Notes under the pieces: model-generated
Told to the model about the DNA's origin: nothing
What the model saw: only the letters and a program-made list of their open reading frames with translations
Database searches by the model: none
Source of the DNA: PLGF01 sp052139695
GTDB taxonomy: Bacteria > Verrucomicrobiota > Verrucomicrobiia > Limisphaerales > Palsa-1400
Assembly: GCA_052139695.1 (NCBI GenBank)
Contig: JBKQWF010000261.1
Coordinates: 1-40,726, forward strand
Direction of reading: 5' to 3'
Length of the DNA stretch: 40,726 nt
In this document: one piece after another, positions 1-7,666 of the stretch
How the letters are laid out: every line of letters starts with the position of its first letter
Numbering within the stretch: position 1 is the first letter of the stretch
Position numbers and translations under genes: made by a program

Positions 1-1
1 T

Positions 2-850
2 GAAATTGAAGCGGTGACGGAAAAAGTCCGGACCACATTGAAAACGTCTGGTCGGCTGGCCGGTGAAGAAAAGGAATTTCAAGTTTTTGATTCGCTGTCG
101 TGGACCGAAGCGCAGAAACGGGATACGCGGCAATATCGTCCAAGCATGGCCATCCATTTTCATCGTCGCGGACACGGTTTTGAAAAAGGTGAAACGGTGG
201 CGGTGGTGTCCGTGGAAAATGACTCGCTCAAGGTGCAACGTGCTGACGGCTCGGAAACTGTTTTTCCATTGGGCGCAGGCATCGCCTGCGATGTGGGCGA
301 GAAACGGAAATTGAAAGTGGCTGCCGGCGACAAGCTGCTGATGCAATCGAATTGGCAGAAGAAATTTCTCAACGGTGAACTGGTCGAAGTCAAAGCCATT
401 CAAGGCGATTCCGTTTTGCTGGCCGATGGCCGGGTGATTCCTGCCGATTATCGCACGTTCGCGCATGGCTACGCCGTCACGTCGCACGCCGCCCAGGGCA
501 AGACGGTGGATGAAGTCCTGGTTGTGGCATCGTCACGCTCGCTGCGCGCCATCAATCAGGAACAATTTTACGTCAGCATCTCGCGCGGACGCGAACGCTG
601 TCAGATTTTCACGGACGATAGCGATTTGCTTCGTTCGCACGTCACCCGTTCCAGCGCGCGTCTGGCGGCCATTGAAGCCATGCCCGCCCGGCATCAACGC
701 GACTTCCTCCAGACCATTTTGCGGCGGGGCAACCATTTCCTGAAACAGTTCCGCCAACGCAGTACGCAAGCACTTTCAACCGAAAGAAACATCCATGAAA
801 TCGAACCACATCAACACCAACGAGAATCCACCCGCCACATCAGCCTCTAG
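2..850 (+). CDS. MobF-family relaxase/helicase, C-terminal part (cut by window edge)
   Basis: The frame is open to the left edge, so this is the 3' part of a gene that begins outside the window; the GTG at 14 is not a convincing start. The protein matches the C-terminal third of the full relaxase at 36170-39058: shared blocks include TEAQKRD near residue 37, LADGR near 140, HGYAVTSHAAQGK near 155 and FYVSISRGRER near 190. These belong to the second RecA-like fold of a superfamily 1 helicase, in which the GYAVTS..QGK block is helicase motif V-like and the SRGR block motif VI-like. MobF proteins nick oriT and unwind the transferred strand. The N-terminal nicking domain cannot be seen here. The tail is basic and overlaps the next gene by 56 bp. 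Confidence 0.88.
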   Translation, partial: EIEAVTEKVRTTLKTSGRLAGEEKEFQVFDSLSWTEAQKRDTRQYRPSMAIHFHRRGHGFEKGETVAVVSVENDSLKVQRADGSETVFPLGAGIACDVGEKRKLKVAAGDKLLMQSNWQKKFLNGELVEVKAIQGDSVLLADGRVIPADYRTFAHGYAVTSHAAQGKTVDEVLVVASSRSLRAINQEQFYVSISRGRERCQIFTDDSDLLRSHVTRSSARLAAIEAMPARHQRDFLQTILRRGNHFLKQFRQRSTQALSTERNIHEIEPHQHQRESTRHISL

Positions 851-1193
851 CGCGCGGGACAATCCCTGCTTTCGCAGTGATGCCCAGACGGCCGCCTTGG
901 CTGTCTTTGCCGACGAAGGCATCAGCTATTTGCTGCCTTATGCACAATTCCTGTACGCCGAGCGCGTTCCCAATCCAAGGTTGGAAAAAGAGCCGGACGC
1001 CCCGCCGGAAAAGATGTTGATCCGCTTTGCCCTGGCGGACGTCGTCGTGCTGGGCACCGGACTTATTGCCGTCGAGCGCGCCTTGCAAAAGTATGAATTG
1101 AAATTTGTAAAGGCGGCGGACCGGCGTCATGCCGACGCGCTGAACACCTTTGTTGCTTCTGTCGCCATCACCCTAACCAAGAAAAATATATGA
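795..1193 (+). CDS. small protein always found after the relaxase, unknown function
   Basis: A 132-residue soluble protein with no recognised domain. It starts inside the end of the relaxase gene and ends in an ATGA overlap with the next gene, so the three are probably co-translated. It looks like a diverged relative of the 117-residue protein that follows the other relaxase (39055-39408). Both contain a Y-L-L-P-Y block followed by A-E, then a predicted beta-strand run (L-I-R-F-A-L-A-D-V-V-V here, I-S-L-S-F-V-N-H-K-V-R there) and a G-x-x-L element. The conserved linkage to a relaxase in two modules suggests an accessory role in DNA processing, but that is inference only. Confidence 0.7.
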   Translation: MKSNHINTNENPPATSASSARDNPCFRSDAQTAALAVFADEGISYLLPYAQFLYAERVPNPRLEKEPDAPPEKMLIRFALADVVVLGTGLIAVERALQKYELKFVKAADRRHADALNTFVASVAITLTKKNI

Positions 1194-1513
1194 ATCCCGA
1201 TTCACCACTGAGAATCCAGGCGCTGGAAAAATTTGCCGTCTTGATGACCAAGGAGAAAGTGGCCGAGGCGCTGGGCATCGGCACCCATAACATTCCGCTG
1301 CTCATGCGGGCGGGCCTGCTCAAACCGCTCGGCCATCCGCAGCGTTATTGCGTGAAGAAATTTTCGCGGGAGACTCTCGCTCGCCACATTGCCGACGAGA
1401 CCTGGCTGGATAAAGTCGCGGCGGCCATCCACCGGCATTGGCGCATCCAAAACGCGCGCAAGCGGGCGCGGCAGGCACAGATGAATGGCCAATTGCAGCC
1501 ACCGACGAAATAA
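1190..1513 (+). CDS. small helix-turn-helix-like protein, element-associated
   Basis: A 107-residue basic protein. Residues 18-48 (KEKVAEALGI, then HNIPLLMRAGLLKPLGHP) look like an excisionase/MerR-type winged helix: a helix, a second helix carrying the I-P-x-L-M core, and a G-L-L-x-P-L-G-H wing. The tail is a basic helix rich in R and K. The same block, as HDVPLLVSNGLLRPLGHP, occurs in the protein at 4272-4625, so the two are paralogues. The ATGA overlap with the preceding gene suggests co-expression with the relaxase. A role in excision control or transfer-gene regulation is plausible but unproven. Confidence 0.65.
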   Translation: MNPDSPLRIQALEKFAVLMTKEKVAEALGIGTHNIPLLMRAGLLKPLGHPQRYCVKKFSRETLARHIADETWLDKVAAAIHRHWRIQNARKRARQAQMNGQLQPPTK

Positions 1514-1527
1514 ATCGGGCGAGTCCG

Positions 1528-2331
1528 TTAAACGCTAATGCCCTGCGATTGTCCTTCCCCGCCAAGCTGGCGCAACGAGCTTTGAATCTGCCAGTCAAAC
1601 GGTATCTGCCGGATTGTCGCCGGTATCAATTCCGGCCAATAGACGACACCCGGATGCTGCGCTTCAAATTGTCTGCCCGAATAGGTGTTCTTCAACGATG
1701 CCAGCATCGTGACATATTTGCCGCAGACCTCCCGTTGCCGGGCGCGCTCGTCGGCCTGCGCCCGCACGTCTTCTAAGAAGTGCGGCACACACAAGGCTAG
1801 CATCGCCACATGCTTGACGTCCTGGCGCGGTTTTTCCGGCTGGTCTTGCTCAATGTCCACCGCGTTGCGAATTTTTCCGGCCAGCAACAACACCGGGTCG
1901 AGCACCCGCACCGGCAGCGGTTCACCTCCGCCCGCCACTCGCACCAGGTTTTCCCGCGCATAGGCCAAAACCGTTTCATGGGGAACGCCCTTGATTTCAC
2001 GCAGAAACTCAACGTTCAGCCCCGCTCCTTCCAGTTCTGAATGCAACACCGCTTCCACCGGCCCGCCTTCCACCGGCGGCGCGCCCGCGTGCCAATGAAT
2101 TGCCGCCGCAACTCGTTCGGCATCGGTCTTGGTGCCAATCAAATCCAAATCTTTGCTGGTGAACGGGAAGTGTGCCTGCAACCGGGGTTCCCGGGGCAGG
2201 TAGTAAGCCGCCCAAATGTTGGCGGCCTGCCCGCCCACAATAATGAATGGCTGGCCTTCAGCGTCGCGCTGCGCCAGCACCGCCTGAAACGGCTCTAATC
2301 CCGTTCGAGGTCTGATATGATCCGCGCCCAT
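1528..2331 (-). CDS. nucleotidyltransferase-fold protein (AbiEii/MNT-like)
   Basis: A 267-residue protein. Residues 29-66 carry the polymerase-beta-type nucleotidyltransferase signature: the G-G sequence in I-I-V-G-G-Q-A-A-N, followed about 30 residues later by K-D-L-D-L-I, which supplies the D-x-D metal-binding pair. The rest resembles the helical C-terminal part of stand-alone nucleotidyltransferases such as AbiEii and MNT toxins or antitoxins. The gene overlaps the end of the small gene upstream (2295-2504) by 37 bp, the arrangement typical of a two-gene toxin-antitoxin or defence module. No AbiEi-like or HEPN partner is recognisable, so the biological role is open. It is convergent with the gene ending at 1513. 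Confidence 0.6.
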   Translation of the reverse strand: MGADHIRPRTGLEPFQAVLAQRDAEGQPFIIVGGQAANIWAAYYLPREPRLQAHFPFTSKDLDLIGTKTDAERVAAAIHWHAGAPPVEGGPVEAVLHSELEGAGLNVEFLREIKGVPHETVLAYARENLVRVAGGGEPLPVRVLDPVLLLAGKIRNAVDIEQDQPEKPRQDVKHVAMLALCVPHFLEDVRAQADERARQREVCGKYVTMLASLKNTYSGRQFEAQHPGVVYWPELIPATIRQIPFDWQIQSSLRQLGGEGQSQGISV

Positions 2332-2504
2332 TGTTCGTCAGTTCCTTTCGGTGAGAAATCCACTTTCAGAATATCGGCGGCGGATTGGACGATGGCGTTT
2401 TCCCGTTGCAATTGTTCCGGCGTGACTTCGCCGGCCGCCAACCGCCGCATGTCTTCGGCGCGTTGACGGCCTTCGATCAACCGAATGTCAATCACTTCAT
2501 TCAT
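2295..2504 (-). CDS. small acidic protein upstream of the nucleotidyltransferase
   Basis: A 69-residue protein starting M-N-E-V-I-D-I-R and rich in E, D, Q and R, predicted mostly helical, with no recognised family. The ATG at 2504 is preferred because it has an AAGAG-like ribosome site a few bases upstream. An in-frame TTG at 2591 would lengthen it by 29 residues with no convincing ribosome site. The 37-bp overlap with the downstream nucleotidyltransferase gene implies coupled translation, so it may be the antitoxin or partner. The function is unknown. Confidence 0.5.
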   Translation of the reverse strand: MNEVIDIRLIEGRQRAEDMRRLAAGEVTPEQLQRENAIVQSAADILKVDFSPKGTDEQWARIISDLERD

Positions 2505-2587
2505 CACTCTTAATCTACCGTCGTTTCGTCCCATTGCCAAGCTCGCTTGTGCCTGCACCGCTACTCGCCCGTCTCGAACGCTTGTTT

Positions 2588-2851
2588 TCAATCCATTTCA
2601 TCATTCGACAAGTCATATTCGCGGATGATGATTGGCGGTGGTGGTGCGTGTGGCTGAATGAAAATGCCGATGCCAGCCCTGATGTGCGGTTGATTGGGGG
2701 ATTTCCGGCGCAACCCGCCGCTGAACACCCAAGCCAACACCAACAGGGAGAGCCAAGCAAACGCGAGAAAAAGATAAACTCCATATTCTGCGAGGATCCA
2801 ATCGAGAAAATGGAACACTGGATCGAGCACGGTGGCAGGATTCAAGTTCAT
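2588..2851 (-). CDS. small single-pass membrane protein between relaxase and integrase modules
   Basis: An 87-residue protein with an amphipathic start (D-P-V-F-H-F-L-D-W-I-L), one hydrophobic segment at about residues 24-44 and a proline-rich cytoplasmic tail. GGAGG stands 7 bases before the ATG. It begins 14 bp after the integrase stop, so it is probably co-transcribed with the integrase. The protein at 39478-39729, beside the second integrase, has the same start (N-P-V-F-R-F-I-D-W-M-L), the same membrane segment and the same position. The two are diverged copies of one element-specific gene. No function can be assigned. Confidence 0.65.
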   Translation of the reverse strand: MNLNPATVLDPVFHFLDWILAEYGVYLFLAFAWLSLLVLAWVFSGGLRRKSPNQPHIRAGIGIFIQPHAPPPPIIIREYDLSNDEMD

Positions 2852-2865
2852 ATCGTTTCCTCCGG

Positions 2866-3921
2866 TTATGCGTTTGCAATTTTGACGACCGGCTCGACGA
2901 TTTTGGCCCGGTCCGAAAATTGGTTTCGCATCCGTTCAAATTCGCTCAACGGCGGCAGTTCCACCTGCGCCCGGCGTGCATACGCGCGATGGATGGCTTT
3001 GCTGTTATGTCCCAAAGCCTCCTGTGCGAACCGTTCGGGATAACCGGCTTTTTTGGCGCGTTCCGCCCACGCATACCGATACGAATGCAAGGTGACACCT
3101 TTGATGCCCAAGGACACGCATCGCTGATGAAATTCGGTTGCCCGGTCGCCGGAACGAACCGAGCGCAGATACGGAAAGAGCGGACCTCTCCCCGGCAGAT
3201 CACGGAGGATCTCCGCCACTTCGTCATCGAAACGCATGATGGCAATGGAGCCGGTCTTTTTGCGCGCGAAACTGATGACGTTATGTTCCCAATCAATGTT
3301 TTCAGCTTCGAGGCACGCCAGATCGGACTGCGACGCGCCCAGATGCCATGCTAGTTTGTAGAACGCTTTGCGTTCAGGATTCAGTTCGCGGGCGACGATG
3401 GCCTGATGTTCCTCCCAGGTAATGGCGCGTTTGTCCTTGAACTCAACTTTCGGCCATTGCCGTTTCACAATGACCGGCCACGGCAACCATGTCATGTCCA
3501 GGGCGAAGTTGTGGATGCGCCGCAGATAGACATTGGTCGAAACCTTTCCGCTTTCGAGCACGCGCAAAAAGTTTTCCGGCCTCGTTTCCAAAATCGGCAG
3601 ATGCCGAATCAAGTCAAACGCCTTGTCCCTGATGGCGGTCTGCCAGCGGTGCTGAGTCTCGCCCTTTTTGAGTTTGACCATCTCGTCCATGACGAACTGC
3701 CAGTTGCGGGTGGCAATCTGCGGGTCGCTGGCGGCGAGATAAGCGCGAGCGATTTGCAGGTTCACGGCGGGCTGCTGCTGCGCTTCGCCGCGTGAATGAA
3801 ATAACCGCAGGGCCGTGGCGCGGTCGGTGGTGTGCAAGCTGTCCTGCTTGCCGGTCACGTCATCGTGAATGTAGTAGCGTCCGCCTTTTTTGCGGCGGTA
3901 GAGTCGGTAACGTTGTCTCAT
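2866..3921 (-). CDS. tyrosine recombinase / integrase (left copy)
   Basis: A 351-residue protein (355 if the GTG at 3933 is used) with an N-terminal SAM-like DNA-binding half (about 50-170) and a C-terminal catalytic half. Visible catalytic elements are K in F-A-R-K-K-T-G near residue 223, H-S-Y-R near 280, L-G-H-N near 306 and the Tyr in H-R-A-Y-A-R near 317. The first catalytic arginine, normally in a T-G-x-R-x-x-E block, is not visible: the equivalent block reads L-G-A-S-Q-S-D-L. The right-hand integrase has the same substitution. It is clearly homologous to the protein at 39740-40726. Role: site-specific integration and excision of the left element. Confidence 0.85.
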   Translation of the reverse strand: MRQRYRLYRRKKGGRYYIHDDVTGKQDSLHTTDRATALRLFHSRGEAQQQPAVNLQIARAYLAASDPQIATRNWQFVMDEMVKLKKGETQHRWQTAIRDKAFDLIRHLPILETRPENFLRVLESGKVSTNVYLRRIHNFALDMTWLPWPVIVKRQWPKVEFKDKRAITWEEHQAIVARELNPERKAFYKLAWHLGASQSDLACLEAENIDWEHNVISFARKKTGSIAIMRFDDEVAEILRDLPGRGPLFPYLRSVRSGDRATEFHQRCVSLGIKGVTLHSYRYAWAERAKKAGYPERFAQEALGHNSKAIHRAYARRAQVELPPLSEFERMRNQFSDRAKIVEPVVKIANA

Positions 3922-4271
3922 TACTGTGTTCACAGCGATGAGGTTACGACAGTTGATCTCGACTCCGGTAGGGAGCAGGTGGGAGTTAAGCAGGGCAGGC
4001 CAGAGTTAAATCCTGCTGGCACTTCCGCTGGCACTCGTATGTGGAAGCATCACAAATCCTTGCCGCACACACGGTTAGGTTTGGAGGCGAGGGTCGGAAT
4101 CGGCCTTTTTTCACCGCGTTTACGACTTAAACATACCCGTTTTCCCTCGGTAATCAAGAATAATTCCGTTTACCGGCCTATACTGTTTTTAACACTTTTG
4201 GTGTCCGTTTTGGTGTCCGCGCAAAGGGGGCCAAAGAGAATCAAAGCCGCGACAGTCAATATGAAATAAAA
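3922..4271. other. intergenic junction beside the left integrase, candidate attachment region
   Basis: No convincing gene lies in these 350 bp. They contain a perfect tandem duplication of the 12-mer TTTTGGTGTCCG at 4196-4219 and a close pair of GCTGGCAC octamers near 4016-4032. The region lies directly outside the 5' end of the integrase gene, where attachment sites of integrative elements and their arm-type sites often lie. Whether it holds a real att core cannot be decided from one copy; the partner would lie beyond the right-hand integrase, outside this window. Confidence 0.3.
4196..4219. repeat. perfect 12-bp tandem duplication
   Basis: TTTTGGTGTCCG occurs twice without a spacer, 24 bp in all. 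It lies in the non-coding junction between the left integrase and the next operon. The spacing of about one helical turn would suit a dimeric or arm-type binding site of the recombinase, but this is inference. Confidence 0.6.
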
Positions 4272-4625
4272 TCAGGCGACACGCTGGGCCGTGTTTTGCG
4301 TCTGGTCGGACACTTGATATTCGACGGAAGCCCGCCCTGCGTTTTTAGTTCGCCAGTGATCGTAAATCATTTGTCTGGCGCGGCCCTGCCACTTCACATC
4401 ATCTTTTAACTCCTGCACAGTGACGAGGGCGAAGTATTTAACGGCATTGTCCGTCGGGTGGCCCAGAGGTCTGAGCAATCCATTCGAGACCAGAAGCGGC
4501 ACATCATGTGGCGCGACGCCCAAAAGATGCGACGCTTCGCCTGAGCTTAACTGCGCGGGAAGGTGCCGCAGATTCAGGAATCTTTCCCGCTCCGAGCTTA
4601 ACGGTCTATCCTTCGGGGTGCTCAT
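4272..4625 (-). CDS. helix-turn-helix-like protein, paralogue of the gene at 1190
   Basis: A 117-residue basic protein. Residues 27-55 (L-S-S-G-E-A-S-H-L-L-G-V, then HDVPLLVSNGLLRPLGHP) align with the DNA-binding-like core of the 107-residue protein at 1190-1513. The C-terminal helix ends in D-H-W-R-T-K-N-A-G-R, matching H-R-H-W-R-I-Q-N-A-R there. It is the last gene of an operon 5467-4272 and overlaps the gene upstream by ATGA. It is likely a DNA-binding accessory or regulatory protein of the mobile element. No named family is assigned. Confidence 0.6.
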   Translation of the reverse strand: MSTPKDRPLSSERERFLNLRHLPAQLSSGEASHLLGVAPHDVPLLVSNGLLRPLGHPTDNAVKYFALVTVQELKDDVKWQGRARQMIYDHWRTKNAGRASVEYQVSDQTQNTAQRVA

Positions 4626-5248
4626 ACTCTCATGCCGCGAGATTGGCGGATGTTTTGGGCCTCCGACTGGCTCTCGCCAATCGAGCGATTGTGTGTGACC
4701 GCCTTATCGCAGTGCTCCATCAAGGCTTCCACGACCTTGCCTGGGTTGTGTTCAGGGTATTGCCGCCACACCATTTTCTGCGCGTTAGCCACAAGATTAC
4801 GCTCCGAAAAGCGGAGCGTGTGATTCGCTTGAGCGACATAATCCATGACCACGTCCCGAACATGTTGACCCTGCACCAAGACTTCGGTGCGTCCGTGATT
4901 TCGGGTGTAGGTGGAGCCTTCCTCGAATTCCTGGATAACGGACCAATCGGAGCTGTTGTGCGAACGGCACAGAAGAATTCGGCTCTTGGGCAGTTTCACC
5001 AAATGAGCGTACACATTCCAAGTCGTCCCGTCGGAGGCCCTGAAAGTCTCCGCCACACGAGGGTTGGGCCGTTCCCACCGCACTTGTTCGAGAGCATTCA
5101 ACTGCTCTTTGATTTTCTCCATTTGATGGAGGTCACGTTGTATTGAGTCCGAAACGCGCCGGTAAGCCAATGCTTCATCTCCGACCAAATCATTGCCCGC
5201 CCCACGCGGGCCGCGAGGAATCCAAGGTTGTCCGCCTTTTTTCAACAT
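4622..5248 (-). CDS. hypothetical protein, 208 aa
   Basis: I do not recognise a family. The first 30 residues are glycine- and proline-rich (G-G-Q-P-W-I-P-R-G-P-R-G). Residues 35-60 form a charged helix (Q-M-E-K-I-K-E-Q-L). The centre has a beta-rich stretch (T-W-N-V-Y-A-H-L-V-K-L, then R-I-L-L-C-R-S-H). The tail is helical and basic. It sits between a small helix-turn-helix gene 6 bp upstream and the DNA-binding-like gene downstream (4-bp overlap), so the three form one operon. A role tied to the element is likely by context only. Confidence 0.6.
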   Translation of the reverse strand: MLKKGGQPWIPRGPRGAGNDLVGDEALAYRRVSDSIQRDLHQMEKIKEQLNALEQVRWERPNPRVAETFRASDGTTWNVYAHLVKLPKSRILLCRSHNSSDWSVIQEFEEGSTYTRNHGRTEVLVQGQHVRDVVMDYVAQANHTLRFSERNLVANAQKMVWRQYPEHNPGKVVEALMEHCDKAVTHNRSIGESQSEAQNIRQSRGMRV

Positions 5249-5254
5249 GGCCTG

Positions 5255-5467
5255 TCACTCCTTCTTGCGTTGGGCCAATTGGTTCACTTCCTCCTCCGAG
5301 ACGACGAATACTCCCTCGTCATCGAGAATGGGGGTGAGCCTGTCCCGTTGAATGAAGCTGTAAACGGTAAATGGGTCGAGACCGAGGCGCATCGCCGCCA
5401 CCTCGACCGTTAAATGGCCGGCTAGCGCTGCCGGTTCCAATTTTGAGGAAATCACCGACTCCTTCAT
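5255..5467 (-). CDS. small excisionase/AlpA-like helix-turn-helix protein
   Basis: A 70-residue protein. Residues 19-45 read as a helix-turn-helix (L-T-V-E-V-A-A-M-R-L-G-L, then P-F-T-V-Y-S-F-I-Q-R), followed by a short wing with L-T-P-I-L-D-D-E-G-V-F-V-V-S-E-E-E-V. This is the layout of excisionase-family (MerR-like) DNA-binding domains, which help excision or act as regulators on mobile elements. It is the first gene of the operon that continues through 4622-5248 and 4272-4625. Confidence 0.65.
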   Translation of the reverse strand: MKESVISSKLEPAALAGHLTVEVAAMRLGLDPFTVYSFIQRDRLTPILDDEGVFVVSEEEVNQLAQRKKE

Positions 5468-5601
5468 GTTCAGAATCTACTCCTGGAAAGCGATTCCGTC
5501 CAGCGACTCTACCGCTGTTTCCACAAAGCCGCGCAACTCACCACTCATCGCCATCGGCATTCATCCACCTGCGGCTTATCTTCTGTTCTTGGCAGTATTC
5601 T

Positions 5602-5651
5602 CGGCGCGAAATCCTAAGAGCCAAGTCCCAAGCTCGGCGAGCACTGTCAAG
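5602..5651 (-). repeat. diverged inverted copy of the 55-bp repeat
   Basis: Read on the minus strand it starts CTTGACAGTGC and ends TTTCGCGCCG, matching the ends and parts of the middle of the two direct copies at 5684 and 5804. It is in the opposite orientation and is less well conserved. Confidence 0.45.
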
Positions 5652-5683
5652 ATGGAGGTCGAGGGAAGAAAGGGCGACACGAT

Positions 5684-5740
5684 CTTGACAGGCGCAGACG
5701 AGCTGTAACATGACGAGGCGTTTCGCGCCAAAGCCAGCCC
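5684..5740 (+). repeat. 55-bp repeat, copy 1
   Basis: It begins CTTGACAGGCGCAGACGAGC and ends in GCGTTTCGCGCCAAAGCCAG. The second copy starts exactly 120 bp later and matches at about four of five positions. It is unrelated to the surrounding genes and may be a dispersed extragenic repeat of this genome. Confidence 0.7.
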
Positions 5741-5803
5741 ATTTCCACTCGTTTTCAATGTGAATAACTTTTTTGAAATTTCAATTTGCAAACCAGAGAA
5801 CTT

Positions 5804-5860
5804 CTTGACAAGCGCAGACGGGCCGTACCGTGACGAAGTGTTTCGCGCCAATGCCAGGCC
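5804..5860 (+). repeat. 55-bp repeat, copy 2
   Basis: It begins CTTGACAAGCGCAGACGGGC and contains TTTCGCGCCAATGCCAGG. It is a direct repeat of copy 1 at 5684, about 85 bp before the start of the AlbA_2 gene. Confidence 0.7.
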
Positions 5861-5945
5861 CGTGTCCGACATCACGGATTTAAGTCGCATTGGCAATGGG
5901 GCTTGAATCTTCGTCCCAATCCACCGATTCTGCGAGCTGAGAATC

Positions 5946-7490
5946 ATGAATTTGCAGGAACTCAAACGATTGGCGGCCAAAGGCGAATCTGATCGCTTAG
6001 AATTCAAGCGCACAACGGGGCAGCGCACGGACGCGGCCAAAACCGTTTGCGCGATGCTCAACGGGTTGGGCGGCTTCGTGATCTTTGGCGTTGGCGACAA
6101 GGGTGAACTCGTGGGACAGGAAATCGGTCAACGCACCGTTGAGGAAGTCACCAACGAACTTGCCAGGATCGAGCCTCCGGCTTTCCCGGAAGTCGAAATG
6201 GTCACGTTTGAGACAGGTCGCTCGTTCATTGTCTTGCGCGTCCCCGGCTCCGGCGGACTTTACAACTTTGATGGGCGTTACTATTTGCGGGTGGGGCCAA
6301 CAACGCGCCCAATGCCGCGCCACGAATATGAGCGGAGATTGGTCGAGCGTCTGCATGGCACTCGCCGATGGGAAAACGAACCGGTCTCGGAAAGTGTCAC
6401 CATTGCCGACTTGGACGCGGACGAAATTCGCCTGACGCTCGAAAACGCCATCAGCCTGGGGCGGCTCAATGCGCCCAAAAATCGGGGGATTAAATCAATT
6501 TTGCAGGGCTTTGAACTGTTTCAGAACGGTCAACTGCTCAATGCAGCCGTGGCCCTCTTTGGCAACAGCCAGAGATTGCACGGTTTGTACCCGCAAATGG
6601 GAATTCGGTTGGGCCGTTTTCGCGGCGTGAATCGCTTGGCGGACTTTACCGACAATCGCCAATACTGGGGCAACGCCTTCGATCTGTTGCGCCGGGGTGA
6701 GACTTTCCTCCGCGACCATGTTCCCATCGCCGGGCGGGTCGTAGAACGCAAAATGCGGCGCGAAGACAGGCCCGCCTATCCTCCCCGCGCGACGCGAGAG
6801 GCGTTGGCCAATGCCATTTGTCACCGCGACTACATCATTCCGGGCGGCGCGGTCGCCGTGGCGATGTATGAGGACCATCTTGAAATCGTCAGCCCCGGAG
6901 GCTTCCATTTCGGCATTGAACCAGCGAAACTTGCCGTTCCGCATGAATCCAAGCCGTGGAATCCAATCATCGCCAACGTATTTTATCGCGCTGGCATCAT
7001 CGAACGCTGGGGCATGGGGACGCTGAAAATTCTGGATTGGTGCCGTGAATTCGACTGCCCGCAGCCAGAGTGGAAAGAACAGGCCGACAATGTTTATGTG
7101 ACGTTCAAACCGGCGGCGTGGTTCGACCAAACGACGCCAACCGCTCAAGTTCAGCCAGAGACGAAGCCAGAGACGAAGCCAGAGACGAAGCCAGAGACGA
7201 AGCCAGAGACGAAGCCAGAGTCCAGCCAGAGTTCAGCCAGAGTTCAGCCAGAGTCGCAGCGAGAGCCACTACCCGACAGACTTGTGCAGATTCTCAGGGA
7301 AGGAGCTTTTAGCAAAGCCACTCTCGCCGAGCGGTTGGGGCAAAGAGTAGTATCCGGGCAACTAAATAAGGTCATTCGCCGGTTGTTGGCCGACGGGATT
7401 ATCGAGCAAACGAATCCTGAGAAACCGCAGAGCCGGTGGCAACGTTATCGTCTCACCGAAAAAGGCCGTGAGCGGGTCCGTGCGCGGTGA
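5946..7490 (+). CDS. AlbA_2 (Schlafen-like) domain / HATPase_c_4 regulator
   Basis: A 514-residue protein. The N-terminal AlbA_2 domain (about 5-130) contains E-S-D-R-L-E-F-K near residue 13, the G-G-F-V-I-F-G-V core near 38 and the Y-Y-L-R-V-G block near 113. A central ATPase-like domain of the RecG-related HATPase_c_4 type (about 280-390) carries R-E-A-L-A-N-A-I-C-H-R-D-Y and S-P-G-G-F. A linker with five P-E-T-K repeats leads to a C-terminal winged helix (about 440-510). The family is widespread on mobile elements and is often annotated as a transcriptional regulator or ATP-binding protein; its substrate is unknown. It stands alone on the plus strand. Confidence 0.8.
   Translation: MNLQELKRLAAKGESDRLEFKRTTGQRTDAAKTVCAMLNGLGGFVIFGVGDKGELVGQEIGQRTVEEVTNELARIEPPAFPEVEMVTFETGRSFIVLRVPGSGGLYNFDGRYYLRVGPTTRPMPRHEYERRLVERLHGTRRWENEPVSESVTIADLDADEIRLTLENAISLGRLNAPKNRGIKSILQGFELFQNGQLLNAAVALFGNSQRLHGLYPQMGIRLGRFRGVNRLADFTDNRQYWGNAFDLLRRGETFLRDHVPIAGRVVERKMRREDRPAYPPRATREALANAICHRDYIIPGGAVAVAMYEDHLEIVSPGGFHFGIEPAKLAVPHESKPWNPIIANVFYRAGIIERWGMGTLKILDWCREFDCPQPEWKEQADNVYVTFKPAAWFDQTTPTAQVQPETKPETKPETKPETKPETKPESSQSSARVQPESQREPLPDRLVQILREGAFSKATLAERLGQRVVSGQLNKVIRRLLADGIIEQTNPEKPQSRWQRYRLTEKGRERVRAR
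7155..7214 (+). repeat. five perfect 12-bp tandem repeats inside a coding region
   Basis: The unit CCAGAGACGAAG occurs five times in a row and encodes P-E-T-K repeats. It is followed by shorter degenerate units beginning CCAGAG up to about 7250. The 12-bp length preserves the reading frame, so copy-number changes would alter linker length between the ATPase-like and winged-helix domains without breaking the gene. Confidence 0.9.
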
Positions 7491-7666
7491 AAATTCTTTG
7501 CACGCGGACAAACCCCATTTGTCGTTACGCGGGAAGCCCTCCTGTTCAATCGAAATGAAAAACCCGCCACATTTTGAGCTTGGCTTGCGCCAGAGGCTTG
7601 GCAGGTATGCTGCCAATAAAAAAATCTATGCGCTTTGGTTTGTCAACAGTCATTTTCCCACGCCTC

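Larger units (their letters stand above)
5468..5945. other. gene-poor region with three diverged repeat copies
   Basis: No open frame in these 478 bp has coding character or a ribosome site. The region is dominated by a roughly 55-bp repeat present three times, and it runs up to the AlbA_2 gene at 5946. Each copy begins TTGACA, so it may include promoter activity, but none has a clear -10 element at the right distance. Confidence 0.5.

Noticed and set aside
5576..6100. 174-codon minus-strand frame containing a repeated peptide
   Set aside because: The peptide repeat comes from the 55-bp DNA repeats, the frame overlaps the well-supported AlbA_2 gene, and substitutions between copies do not favour synonymous positions strongly.
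7155..7250. CRISPR-like array
   Set aside because: The repeats are 12 bp, tandem without spacers, and in frame within a protein linker; no cas genes are nearby.
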